From: Microbacterium sp. AK009
GTDB taxonomy: Bacteria > Actinomycetota > Actinomycetes > Actinomycetales > Microbacteriaceae
Direction: 5' to 3'
Length of the DNA: 64,000 nucleotides
Assembly: GCF_013410955.1 (NCBI RefSeq)
Contig: NZ_JACCCG010000006.1
Location: forward strand, 186,001-250,000
Positions 33,947-41,258 of the stretch are shown in pieces (within the stretch, counting starts at the first letter, position 1; each line of letters starts with the position of its first letter). Both the position numbers and the translations under genes were made by a program. The notes below the pieces were generated by a model, which did no database searches, was not told the origin of the DNA, and saw only the letters and a program-made list of their open reading frames with translations.

Positions 33947-34645
33947 TCAGCGGTCGCCGTCGGCGGGATCGTCGTCGGAGACCAGCAAGAGCCTCCGCAG
34001 CTGCGCCGCATCCGAGACCACGGCCTGCGCGCCCTCGGCCTCGTGGGGCCAGCTGAAGCCCCACGTCACGAAGATCACGGGCACCTCGTGCTCTGCTCCG
34101 CCCTCGATGTCGTGGTGGCGGTCGCCGATCAGCACGGGCCTGTCGGTGTCGACACCGGCGGCCTCCAGGCGTCGCAGCGCCTCGGCGACGATGTCGGACT
34201 TCGCGCTCAGCGTCTTCTCGTCTGGGGTCGCCCCGGCGATCGCGGTGAAGAGGGGCGAGAGGTCGAAATGGTCCATGAGGGCGACCACCTGCACCTCCGG
34301 CTTCGAGCTCGCGGTCGCCTGCGGGATGCCTGCGGCGTAAGCATCCCGGATGATCTCGGCGATGCCGGGGAAGAGCCGCGCATCGGTGGTGTAGCCGTCC
34401 TGCTTGCCGAGCGTCCGGTAGAACGCCACGGCCTCGCTCGATTCGGCCGGCGTCATGCCGACGTTGACCTGGAACGACTCGTACATCGGCGGCCCGATCC
34501 AGTGGGCGAGCTCTTCGCGGGTGGGCGCGGGCTTGCCGAAGTGTTCGAGCGTGATGGTGAGGCGACGGAGGATGCCGACCGAGGCATCGATGATGGTGCC
34601 GTCGACGTCCCACAGGATGCAGGTCCAGGGTGAGCGCGTCGGCAT
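33947..34645 (-). CDS. HAD-superfamily hydrolase, phosphoglycolate-phosphatase type
   Basis: This 232-aa HAD phosphatase has motif I ILWDVDGTIIDASVG (nucleophile Asp), motif II around QATASSKPEV (Ser), the Lys of motif III in LSAKSDIVAEAL, and motif IV VLIGDRHHDIEGG (acidic pair). The cap insertion is of the alpha-helical Gph/PgmB type. The substrate is uncertain. ATG at 34645 lies 7 nt after TAGCGT on the minus strand; the GTG three codons earlier overlaps that hexamer and is rejected. Confidence 0.9.
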   Translation of the reverse strand: MPTRSPWTCILWDVDGTIIDASVGILRRLTITLEHFGKPAPTREELAHWIGPPMYESFQVNVGMTPAESSEAVAFYRTLGKQDGYTTDARLFPGIAEIIRDAYAAGIPQATASSKPEVQVVALMDHFDLSPLFTAIAGATPDEKTLSAKSDIVAEALRRLEAAGVDTDRPVLIGDRHHDIEGGAEHEVPVIFVTWGFSWPHEAEGAQAVVSDAAQLRRLLLVSDDDPADGDR

Positions 34646-34688
34646 GACCTCCACGCTACAAGTCCGCGGGGCGGGCGCGGACCGCGGG

Positions 34689-35474
34689 TCATCCCAGGAG
34701 ACCGAAGCCCCCCAGGTCGGAGATCGCGCCGCGCGCGACCAGGAAGCCGACGATCCCGACGATCCAGGCGGTGTTCTCCGCCGCGGTGCGCTGGAGCCAG
34801 GCGGTCAGCCGCTGAAGGGGTCGCTCCACCGCCCGGTGCGCCAGCATGCGCACCAGGAGCAGAATGAGAGCGGGAAGGATCATCACCACGCCGTACCCGA
34901 CAAGGGCCGTCACCTGCGAGATCACAGGAATCCCGGATGACGCGAGGAGCGAGATCGCGAGGAGGTAGGGAAGCATCGTGGCCACCTCGATGACGCCGGC
35001 TGCGACCGCCACGGCCATGATGCCGATGCGTCTCGTCGATGGGTCCAGAAGGCGGTCCCGCCATCGGGTGAGACGCCCGGGGGCCGGGGCCGGGTCATCC
35101 ACTCCGGATCGAGCGTCTCCGGTGGTCGCGGTCGCGACGGCGACAGGGGCCCGGGCGTCCCGCTTCGAGGGGATCGCGAAGGCGACGATCACCAGCGCCG
35201 CCCCGAGGATGAGTCGCGCCCACTGCCCGGCGGGCGAGGCCAGTGCCTCCTGGGCGACCTCGGCGAGATTGACGGCACCGACGAGCACCAGCGCGCCGAC
35301 GGCGCAGTAGAACGCGGCGATCGTCGCGAGGTACACCAGCACCCTGCTCGCCCTCACTCTGCCGGGTGCCACGAGGAGGAAGAGCGGAATGAGCAGGGTG
35401 CCGATGCTGAGGGAGTCGATGAGCGCGAGAACGAGGAGGGCCAGGGGCAGTGGCACGCCGGGGAGGAGGTCCAT
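34689..35474 (-). CDS. GAP/Sap-like polytopic membrane protein
   Basis: This 261-aa membrane protein has six predicted helices in two groups of three around a charged cytoplasmic loop (about 100-140). The N-terminus LLALIDSLSIGTLLIPLFLL and the ...GVIEVATMLPYLLAISLLA segment are typical of the GAP (Sap, sulfolipid-addressing-like) family in the LysE-type superfamily. Members are implicated in export of lipids or small molecules; the substrate here is unknown. It is divergent from the histidine kinase gene. Confidence 0.82.
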   Translation of the reverse strand: MDLLPGVPLPLALLVLALIDSLSIGTLLIPLFLLVAPGRVRASRVLVYLATIAAFYCAVGALVLVGAVNLAEVAQEALASPAGQWARLILGAALVIVAFAIPSKRDARAPVAVATATTGDARSGVDDPAPAPGRLTRWRDRLLDPSTRRIGIMAVAVAAGVIEVATMLPYLLAISLLASSGIPVISQVTALVGYGVVMILPALILLLVRMLAHRAVERPLQRLTAWLQRTAAENTAWIVGIVGFLVARGAISDLGGFGLLG

Positions 35475-35592
35475 GGTTCCACCGTCGACCGCCCGGCCCG
35501 GCGAGGGCATCGGCAGAAGGGACGATTCCGCGCCGCGCGCCCTCGTCCTTTCGACGGAGGCCGCGGACGCTCCTTCGTGATTGCATGGGTCC

Positions 35593-36783
35593 ATGCCGGC
35601 GACGACCATCCCGTGGCGACGGTGGATCAGCGCCCGCCGACCCGCCGTCGATGCGATCGGGTATGCGTTGGGCGCCCTCCTCGGCGCAGCGGTGGGGTTC
35701 ACCGGCCTGTGGAGCTCCCTCTCCCTCCTGCCCGATCCCGTGTCGCCGTGGTGGAGCCTCGTCGCGGGACTCCCGGCGGCAGCCCTCGTGCTCCTCCGCG
35801 ACCGCGCGCCCCTTCTCGGGTCGGCGCTGGCCGGTGTGCTGCTCGTCGCAGACGTCCTCACTGTCAGCGGCGTGGTGCCGGTCCTCGTTGCGCTCGATCT
35901 GCTCTACGCCGCGGTCGTGAGGGCGACCGCACGGATCCGTCGTCGCATCCTCGCCGTGCTCCTCGTCGTCGTCGCGGCCTCGGCGCTCGGTATGACGCTG
36001 GGCACGGGTGAGCCGCGCGCGGGAATCCTCATGGCCATCCAAACCGCGGGGCTTCTCGGCGTCTCGTACTGGTGGGGGACATCGACCGCCCAGTCGCAGG
36101 AGCTGGTCGCGCTTCACCGTCAGCGAGCCGAGGACGCCGAGCGAATGGCCGCCCGCGACCGTCGCGAAGCCGTCGAACGCGAGCGAGAGGCCATGGCGCG
36201 CGAACTCCACGATCTGGTCGCCGGGCACGTGTCGGCGGTGGCCATCCGTGCCGAGGCCGCCCTCAGCGACCCGGCGCAGTCCGACCGGGACGCCGCGGCG
36301 CTGCGCGCCGTCCGTGATTCCAGCCTGCAGGCCCATGACGCTCTCCGGTCGATGATCACGGTGCTGCGCACGAGCGACGAACCCCTCGTCATCAGCGCCG
36401 GCACCGCCGCGATCCCCGCCATGGTGCGCGAGGCTGAGCGTTCGGGCGTGACGGTGACCCTTCGCGCCGACCTCACGGACGCGCTGCCGGCACCTCTGGA
36501 TCACGCCGCCGCCCGCATCGTCCAGGAGGCGCTGGCCAACTGCGTGCGTCATGCGGCGGGTGGCGAGGCGACCGTTCATCTGACCGCCGACGCCCGCGGG
36601 GTCGACGTCCGGGTGGTCTCGCGCGGCGGCGAGCCGATCACCGTGCCCGCGCTTCCCGGCAGCGGCTGGGGACTCGAGCTGCTTCGCGAGCGCGTCCGCG
36701 CTCTCGAGGGGACTCTCGACGCCGGCCCGACGGCATCGGGATGGTCGGTGCGGGCTCTCCTTCCGCGGGAGGTGGCGGTGTGA
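35593..36783 (+). CDS. Sensor histidine kinase, NarL/DesK (HisKA_3) type
   Basis: This 396-aa kinase has about five hydrophobic segments in the first 150 residues. A helical linker follows, then the HisKA_3 phosphoacceptor His in MARELHDLVAGHVSAVAIRA and a HATPase domain (N-box RIVQEALANCVRHA; G-box GSGWGLELLRERVRAL). It overlaps the response regulator by 4 nt. A TTG four codons upstream is an alternative start. The signal is unknown; the divergently encoded GAP-like transporter may be a target. Confidence 0.92.
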   Translation: MPATTIPWRRWISARRPAVDAIGYALGALLGAAVGFTGLWSSLSLLPDPVSPWWSLVAGLPAAALVLLRDRAPLLGSALAGVLLVADVLTVSGVVPVLVALDLLYAAVVRATARIRRRILAVLLVVVAASALGMTLGTGEPRAGILMAIQTAGLLGVSYWWGTSTAQSQELVALHRQRAEDAERMAARDRREAVEREREAMARELHDLVAGHVSAVAIRAEAALSDPAQSDRDAAALRAVRDSSLQAHDALRSMITVLRTSDEPLVISAGTAAIPAMVREAERSGVTVTLRADLTDALPAPLDHAAARIVQEALANCVRHAAGGEATVHLTADARGVDVRVVSRGGEPITVPALPGSGWGLELLRERVRALEGTLDAGPTASGWSVRALLPREVAV

Positions 36784-37448
36784 CGGCGCCCCGGGTGCTC
36801 CTCGTCGACGACCACGGCGCGATCCGCGAGGGTCTTCGGATCATGCTCGAGTCGCATGGTGTGGACGTGGTAGGAGAAGCGGCGGACGGCGCCGTCGCCG
36901 TGCGAAACGCCCGCGCCCTCCGACCCGACGTCGTCCTGATGGACCTGCGGATGCCGGGGATGGACGGCGTGGAAGCCACGCGGCAGATCGTGGCGGACAA
37001 CTGCGGCGACGTCCTCGTCCTCACGAGCTTCGACGAGCAGGAACTCGTGTCGGGAGCGCTCACCGCCGGCGCCGTCGGGTTCCTCCTGAAGACGGTGGAT
37101 GCCGCATCCCTCGTCGCGGCGGTCCATGCGGTGGCGGAGGGGGACGGCGTGCTCGACCCCCGCGTGACCCGTCTGGCCCTCGGCCTGCTCCCGCGTGCGA
37201 GAGACACCGGCGACGGCGGTGCGCGCTCCGAGGCGCTGCCGGGGACGGGAGCCGTTGCGGCCGCCGGACTCACCGATCGCGAGCACGATGTTCTCACCGC
37301 ACTGGGCGAGGGCCTGTCGAACGCGGAGATCGCCTCGCGCCTGGGGATCTCCCTCGCGACGGTGAAGACGCACGTGTCCAACGTCCTGGCCAAGCTCGGC
37401 GCGCGCAGTCGCGCGCAGGCGGCGGCGTTGGCGCGCGCGCCGCACTGA
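36780..37448 (+). CDS. NarL/FixJ family response regulator
   Basis: This 222-aa regulator has a receiver domain (VLLVDDHGAIREGLRIML; phosphoacceptor Asp in VVLMDLRMPGMDG; Lys in VGFLLKTVDA). A LuxR-type helix-turn-helix follows (LTDREHDVLTALGEGLSNAE; ISLATVKTHVSNVLAKLGAR). The GTG start overlaps the kinase stop by 4 nt, so the two are co-translated. Confidence 0.94.
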   Translation: MTAPRVLLVDDHGAIREGLRIMLESHGVDVVGEAADGAVAVRNARALRPDVVLMDLRMPGMDGVEATRQIVADNCGDVLVLTSFDEQELVSGALTAGAVGFLLKTVDAASLVAAVHAVAEGDGVLDPRVTRLALGLLPRARDTGDGGARSEALPGTGAVAAAGLTDREHDVLTALGEGLSNAEIASRLGISLATVKTHVSNVLAKLGARSRAQAAALARAPH

Positions 37449-37475
37449 GCCGATGCGGCCGCGAGCGAGGTCGGC

Positions 37476-38171
37476 TCAGAAGAGGCGCAGGTGCCCCGAG
37501 TCCACGCCCTTCATCTCCTCGTAGTCGAGGGTGAGGCACCGTATGCCGCGGTCGGCGGCAAGCACGCGCGCCTGCGGTTTGATCTCCTGGGCGGCGAAGA
37601 CGCCGGTCACCGGCGCGAGGTGCGGGTCGCGGTTGAGCAGCTCGAGGTAGCGGGTGAGCTGTTCGACGCCGTCGATGTCGCCGCGGCGCTTGACCTCGAT
37701 GGCGATCGTGCCGCCCTCGGGATCGCGCAGCAGCAGGTCGACGGGGCCGATGGCCGTGGGGAACTCCCTCCGCACGAGCGAGACCCCCTCCCCCACGATC
37801 GCCACCTGCTCGGCCAGCAGCCGCTGCAGGTCGGCCTCGACGCCGTCCTTCTGCAGTCCCGGGTCGACGCCGAGGTCGTGCGATGAATCGTGCAGCACCT
37901 CATACAGATGCACCAGCAGCGCGTCGCCGGTCTTGGCGTGCGTGACGCGCCACTGCTCCACGACGCCGGCGGCAGCGGCATCCTCATCCGGCGTCTGCAC
38001 CGTCAGGGTGCACGGCGGACTCATCCAGTTCAGCGGCTTGTAGGAGCCGCCGTCGGAGTGCACGAGGAGACTGCCATCGCCTTTGTGGACGAGCAGGCGC
38101 GTCGCGAGCGGGAGATGAGCGGTGAGGCGGCCCGTGTAGTCCACGGAACAGCGAGCGATGACCAGGCGCAC
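37476..38171 (-). CDS. nucS: Mismatch-specific endonuclease NucS/EndoMS
   Basis: NucS cuts DNA at mismatches and carries the non-canonical mismatch repair of actinobacteria that lack MutS/MutL. The 231-aa product has the N-terminal dimerisation domain ([32 protein letters not shown]) and a RecB-like nuclease domain with [29 protein letters not shown] and the C-terminal LRLF, a possible sliding-clamp-binding tail. GTG at 38171 is 6 nt after TACGCT on the minus strand, suggesting a leaderless mRNA. Confidence 0.94.
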   Translation of the reverse strand: MRLVIARCSVDYTGRLTAHLPLATRLLVHKGDGSLLVHSDGGSYKPLNWMSPPCTLTVQTPDEDAAAAGVVEQWRVTHAKTGDALLVHLYEVLHDSSHDLGVDPGLQKDGVEADLQRLLAEQVAIVGEGVSLVRREFPTAIGPVDLLLRDPEGGTIAIEVKRRGDIDGVEQLTRYLELLNRDPHLAPVTGVFAAQEIKPQARVLAADRGIRCLTLDYEEMKGVDSGHLRLF

Positions 38172-38211
38172 CCGTCGAGCGTAGTCGCCGAAGCGCGGTG
38201 CCGCCGGAGGA

Positions 38212-39444
38212 TCAGTGGTGCGGGTGCCCGGCGCCGACCGTCGAGCCGGCGATCGGACGCGCGGCGGGAGACGCGATGCCGGATGCCACGATGAGGGCGA
38301 CCAGGATGAACAGCGTGTTGAGCAGTCCGACCTGCTCGCTGATGAATCCGAGGATCGGCGGACCGCACAGGAACGCGACGTAGCCGATGGTGGCCGCGGC
38401 GCTCACCCGGGCGGCCGCGCGGGCCGGGTCGTCGGCGGCGGCGGACATGCCGAGGGGGAACCCCAGCGACGCACCCGCGCCCCAGAGGGCAGCGCCGACG
38501 AACACGAGCGGAAGGCTGGGCGCGAGGATGAACAGGAGGAGGCCCACCGCAGCGGTCACCGCGAGGATACGGAGCGTGTTGACGCGGCCGAAGCGGTCGA
38601 CGAGGGGACCGCCGAGCACGCGGACGACGGTCATGCTCACCGAGAAGACGGTGAGCCCGGCGGCGCCGATCGCCTCGCTCGCACCGTGTCCCTCGACCAT
38701 GCCGAGCGCCAGCCAATCGTTGGCGCCGCCTTCGGCGAAGGCCATACCGAGCATGATCACACCGAGCGCGTACGTGCGCGGCTCACGCCAGGCGGACAGG
38801 TTGGTGCGCAGACGCTCGCGCCAGTCGGTCCGCTCTCCCGGGGCCGGGTCTTCGGCGAGCTCGCGAGCCGGGACGTTCGGGTACGTGGCCAGGGCGACGG
38901 CCAGGACGACGACGGCCATCGTCACGGTGTGGGCGAGCACGTTGATGCCGGCCGCGGCGGCGAGGGCGCCGACGCCCGCGCCGATGACGGTTCCGAAGCT
39001 GAAGAACGCGTGGAAGAGGGGGAGGATCGTCTTGTTGGACTGCTTCTCGATCGCGGCGCCGTCGACGTTCATCATGACGTCGACCGCGCCGTTGCCGAAT
39101 CCGAAGAGGCAGAGGCCGAGCAGCACGATCGCATACGAGGGCACGGCGTCGGTGCCCACTCCGACGACGGCGACGCCGACGGCGAAGGTGATCATCGCGC
39201 CGAGCATCCCGCGCTTCGCGCCGAACCGCGCGAGCACGGCCGAGGCGATCGAGAGCCCGAGAATCGAGGCTACGCCGGCGCCGAGGAGGAGGAAGCCGAT
39301 CTCGACGTTGTCCACGGCCAGCGCGCTCTTGATGGCGGGGACTCGCGAGGCCCACGTCGCGATGCTCAGGCCGCTGGCCAGGAAGATCGCGAAGACGGCG
39401 GTGCGCCAGCGCACCAGCTGAGGACGGGTCAGGACGAGTTCCAC
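38212..39444 (-). CDS. MFS transporter
   Basis: This 410-aa major facilitator has 12 predicted membrane helices with an inter-lobe loop around residues 190-215. It starts [20 protein letters not shown], with an MFS motif-A-like RFGAKRG between helices 2 and 3. It resembles the YbjJ/sugar-efflux group; the substrate is unknown. It is divergent from a LacI-type gene 58 bp away and its GTG is 6 nt after TATCCT, so it is probably the regulated target of that repressor. Confidence 0.88.
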   Translation of the reverse strand: MELVLTRPQLVRWRTAVFAIFLASGLSIATWASRVPAIKSALAVDNVEIGFLLLGAGVASILGLSIASAVLARFGAKRGMLGAMITFAVGVAVVGVGTDAVPSYAIVLLGLCLFGFGNGAVDVMMNVDGAAIEKQSNKTILPLFHAFFSFGTVIGAGVGALAAAAGINVLAHTVTMAVVVLAVALATYPNVPARELAEDPAPGERTDWRERLRTNLSAWREPRTYALGVIMLGMAFAEGGANDWLALGMVEGHGASEAIGAAGLTVFSVSMTVVRVLGGPLVDRFGRVNTLRILAVTAAVGLLLFILAPSLPLVFVGAALWGAGASLGFPLGMSAAADDPARAAARVSAAATIGYVAFLCGPPILGFISEQVGLLNTLFILVALIVASGIASPAARPIAGSTVGAGHPHH

Positions 39445-39457
39445 CCGAGAAGGATAC

Positions 39458-39469
39458 CGAATCGTTTCG
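39458..39469. promoter_or_regulatory. Candidate LacI-family operator
   Basis: CGAATCGTTTCG is a near-perfect palindrome centred on CG, the typical LacI/GalR half-site geometry. It lies in the 58-bp MFS/LacI spacer between the two -10 hexamers (TATCCT at 39456-39451 minus, TACGCT at 39491-39496 plus). Confidence 0.55.
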
Positions 39470-39502
39470 ATCCGCGGAACGGCGCGGCGTTACGCTGGAT
39501 GA

Positions 39503-40567
39503 ATGAGACGCAGCGACGAACGGCGCCGCGCGACGATCGCCGATGTCGCCCGCGAGGCGGGGGTGTCGGCCTCGACGGCGTCGGTCGTCTTCAGCGGGAA
39601 GACACCGGTGTCGGATGCCACGCGGACGCGCGTGCTCGAGGCCGCGGCGGCTCTCGGGTACACCGGACCCGATCCGCGGGCGGCGTCGCTGCGCCGGGGT
39701 CGGTCGGGCATCGTCGGCGTCGTGTTCGAAGAACACCTCGGCACGGCCTTCCTCGACCCGGTGAAGACGCAGATGATGGACGGTCTCACCGAGGGTGTCG
39801 CCGGTCTCGGGGCGGGGCTCCTGCTCCTCCGCGACGATGAGACCACCGAGACAGCAGCCTCGCTCACCACGGCTCCGATCGATGCGGCCGTGCTCATCGG
39901 GTGCAGCCCGCTGATGCGGCGCTCCCTCGACACGGTGCGAGCCCGTGGCATCCCGGTCGTCGTCATCGAGGGAGATGCCGGAGTCGGCATCCCCCGCATC
40001 GTGCTCGACAACCGCGAGGCCCAGCGTCACGCAGCCCGGCACCTGAGGGCGTTCGGCCATGAGAACGTGGTCATCCTCACCCTGCCGATCGGCGCCGACC
40101 GCCGGCGGGGGTTCTTCGGACCCGACGCCGAGATCACCGTCGACGTCACCCGTGATCGGCTCGCCGGGGCCCGCGATGTGTATCCGGATGCGCCCGCCTA
40201 CGCCGCGGCGGGGAGCTTCATCGACGAGGGATTGGCCGCGGGGCGTGTTCTCCTGGCTGGGCCGGATCGCCCCACGGCGGTGATCGCACAGAGCGATCTT
40301 CTCGCCGCGGGCGTCATCCGCGCGGCGGAGGAGGCGGGGCTGCGGGTGCCCGACGACCTCAGCGTGACCGGTTTCGACGGCATCGTCGTCGACGGTCTTG
40401 CGCCCTATGTGCTCACCACGCTCGTGCAGCCGGCCGCCGACAAAGGGCGCGCGGCCGGGCTCGCCGTCGCCAGCATGATCGAGGGCGGCAGCCCCGTGTC
40501 GATGCACTTCACCTGCACGTTCCGCGAGGGGAACACGACCGGCCCGGCCGTCGGCCGCGAGGCCTGA
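39503..40567 (+). CDS. LacI family transcriptional regulator
   Basis: This 354-aa repressor has an N-terminal HTH (ATIADVAREAGVSASTASVV; hinge-helix region ...AAALGYTGPDPRAASL) and a periplasmic-binding-protein-like core for a small-molecule effector (IVGVVFEEHL; AVIAQSDLLAAGVIRAAEEA; VTGFDGI). The effector is unknown. ATG is 6 nt after TACGCT, a leaderless arrangement. It is divergent from the MFS gene. The last residues read FREGNTTGPAVGREA; part of this coding sequence reappears at 41151-41173 in the following repeat-rich region. Confidence 0.9.
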   Translation: MRRSDERRRATIADVAREAGVSASTASVVFSGKTPVSDATRTRVLEAAAALGYTGPDPRAASLRRGRSGIVGVVFEEHLGTAFLDPVKTQMMDGLTEGVAGLGAGLLLLRDDETTETAASLTTAPIDAAVLIGCSPLMRRSLDTVRARGIPVVVIEGDAGVGIPRIVLDNREAQRHAARHLRAFGHENVVILTLPIGADRRRGFFGPDAEITVDVTRDRLAGARDVYPDAPAYAAAGSFIDEGLAAGRVLLAGPDRPTAVIAQSDLLAAGVIRAAEEAGLRVPDDLSVTGFDGIVVDGLAPYVLTTLVQPAADKGRAAGLAVASMIEGGSPVSMHFTCTFREGNTTGPAVGREA

Positions 40568-41190
40568 CGCGCCGCGCCCCCCGCCCCTGCGCCCGTGCGC
40601 CCCGGCGCCCCCGCGCCCCGGCGCCCCCGCTCCCCCCGCGCCCCGGCGCCCCGCGCCGCGGCCGGCACCCCTGGCGTGTCCCACTAGATGCACGCCATCG
40701 GCCGTGGTGCCGCAGCTTCTGAGACATCCCGCACCGGCGGGCCTCCGCGCCTCCGCGCGTGTCTCACAAGATGCACGCGATCGCCCGCGGGGCTGCAGCT
40801 TGTGAGACATCCCACCGGCCGGCCACCCGCGTCACCCCGCGCAGCCTCCCGCGCCCCCGCGCTCCTGCGCCCCCGCGCCCCCGCGCCACCGAACCCCCCC
40901 GCGCGACCAAGCCCCGCCCGCCGCCCGCCCTCCGCCCCCGCCGCGCCACCGCCGCCCCGCGCCCCCGCGCCCTGCACCCCCGTGCGTGTCCCATCAGATG
41001 CACGGGATCGGCCGTGGTGCCGCAGCTTCTGAGACATCCCGAACCGGATGTCGCAGATCGGGCGATCTGCGGAGAGCGTGGGGCGCACCTTGTGAGACAT
41101 GCCCGGCGGCGGAGGCGGCGGAGGCGGCGGAGGGGGCGGCGGGACACGTTCCGCGAGGGGAACACGACCGGCCCGGCGCCGGCCGCCCGA
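40568..41190. repeat. Repeat-rich, low-complexity intergenic region with four 50-bp palindromic units
   Basis: There is no credible gene in about 620 nt. C-rich runs (GCGCCCCCGCGCC-like) separate hairpin units at 40677-40726, 40760-40809, 40987-41036 and a degenerate one at 41049-41099. Units share ends TGTCYCA and TGAGACA and a core AGATGCACG...GCAGCTT. Unit 2 pairs 15 of 16 terminal bases. A fragment CGTTCCGCGAGGGGAACACG (41148-41167) repeats a stretch of the preceding lacI coding end (about 40518-40537), indicating a short duplication. Confidence 0.85.
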
Positions 41191-41196
41191 TAGAAT
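41191..41196 (+). promoter_or_regulatory. -10 element of the mrp operon
   Basis: TAGAAT lies 62 nt before the mnhA ATG. A predicted leader of about 56 nt ends with a strong GAGGAGG ribosome-binding site at 41249-41254. No clear -35 is seen. Confidence 0.5.
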
Positions 41197-41258
41197 CGAC
41201 CCGACCCCGATCGCCTGCGTCGCGCTGCCCGGCCGACCGACGACCCTGAGGAGGCCGC

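Noticed and set aside
38215..39840. 541-codon plus-strand frame opposite the MFS transporter and over lacI
   Set aside because: Antisense shadow; the MFS and LacI products show clear family motifs.
40677..41099. Possible CRISPR array
   Set aside because: Only four units, irregular spacers of about 33, 177 and 12 nt, units that are long self-complementary hairpins, and no cas genes.
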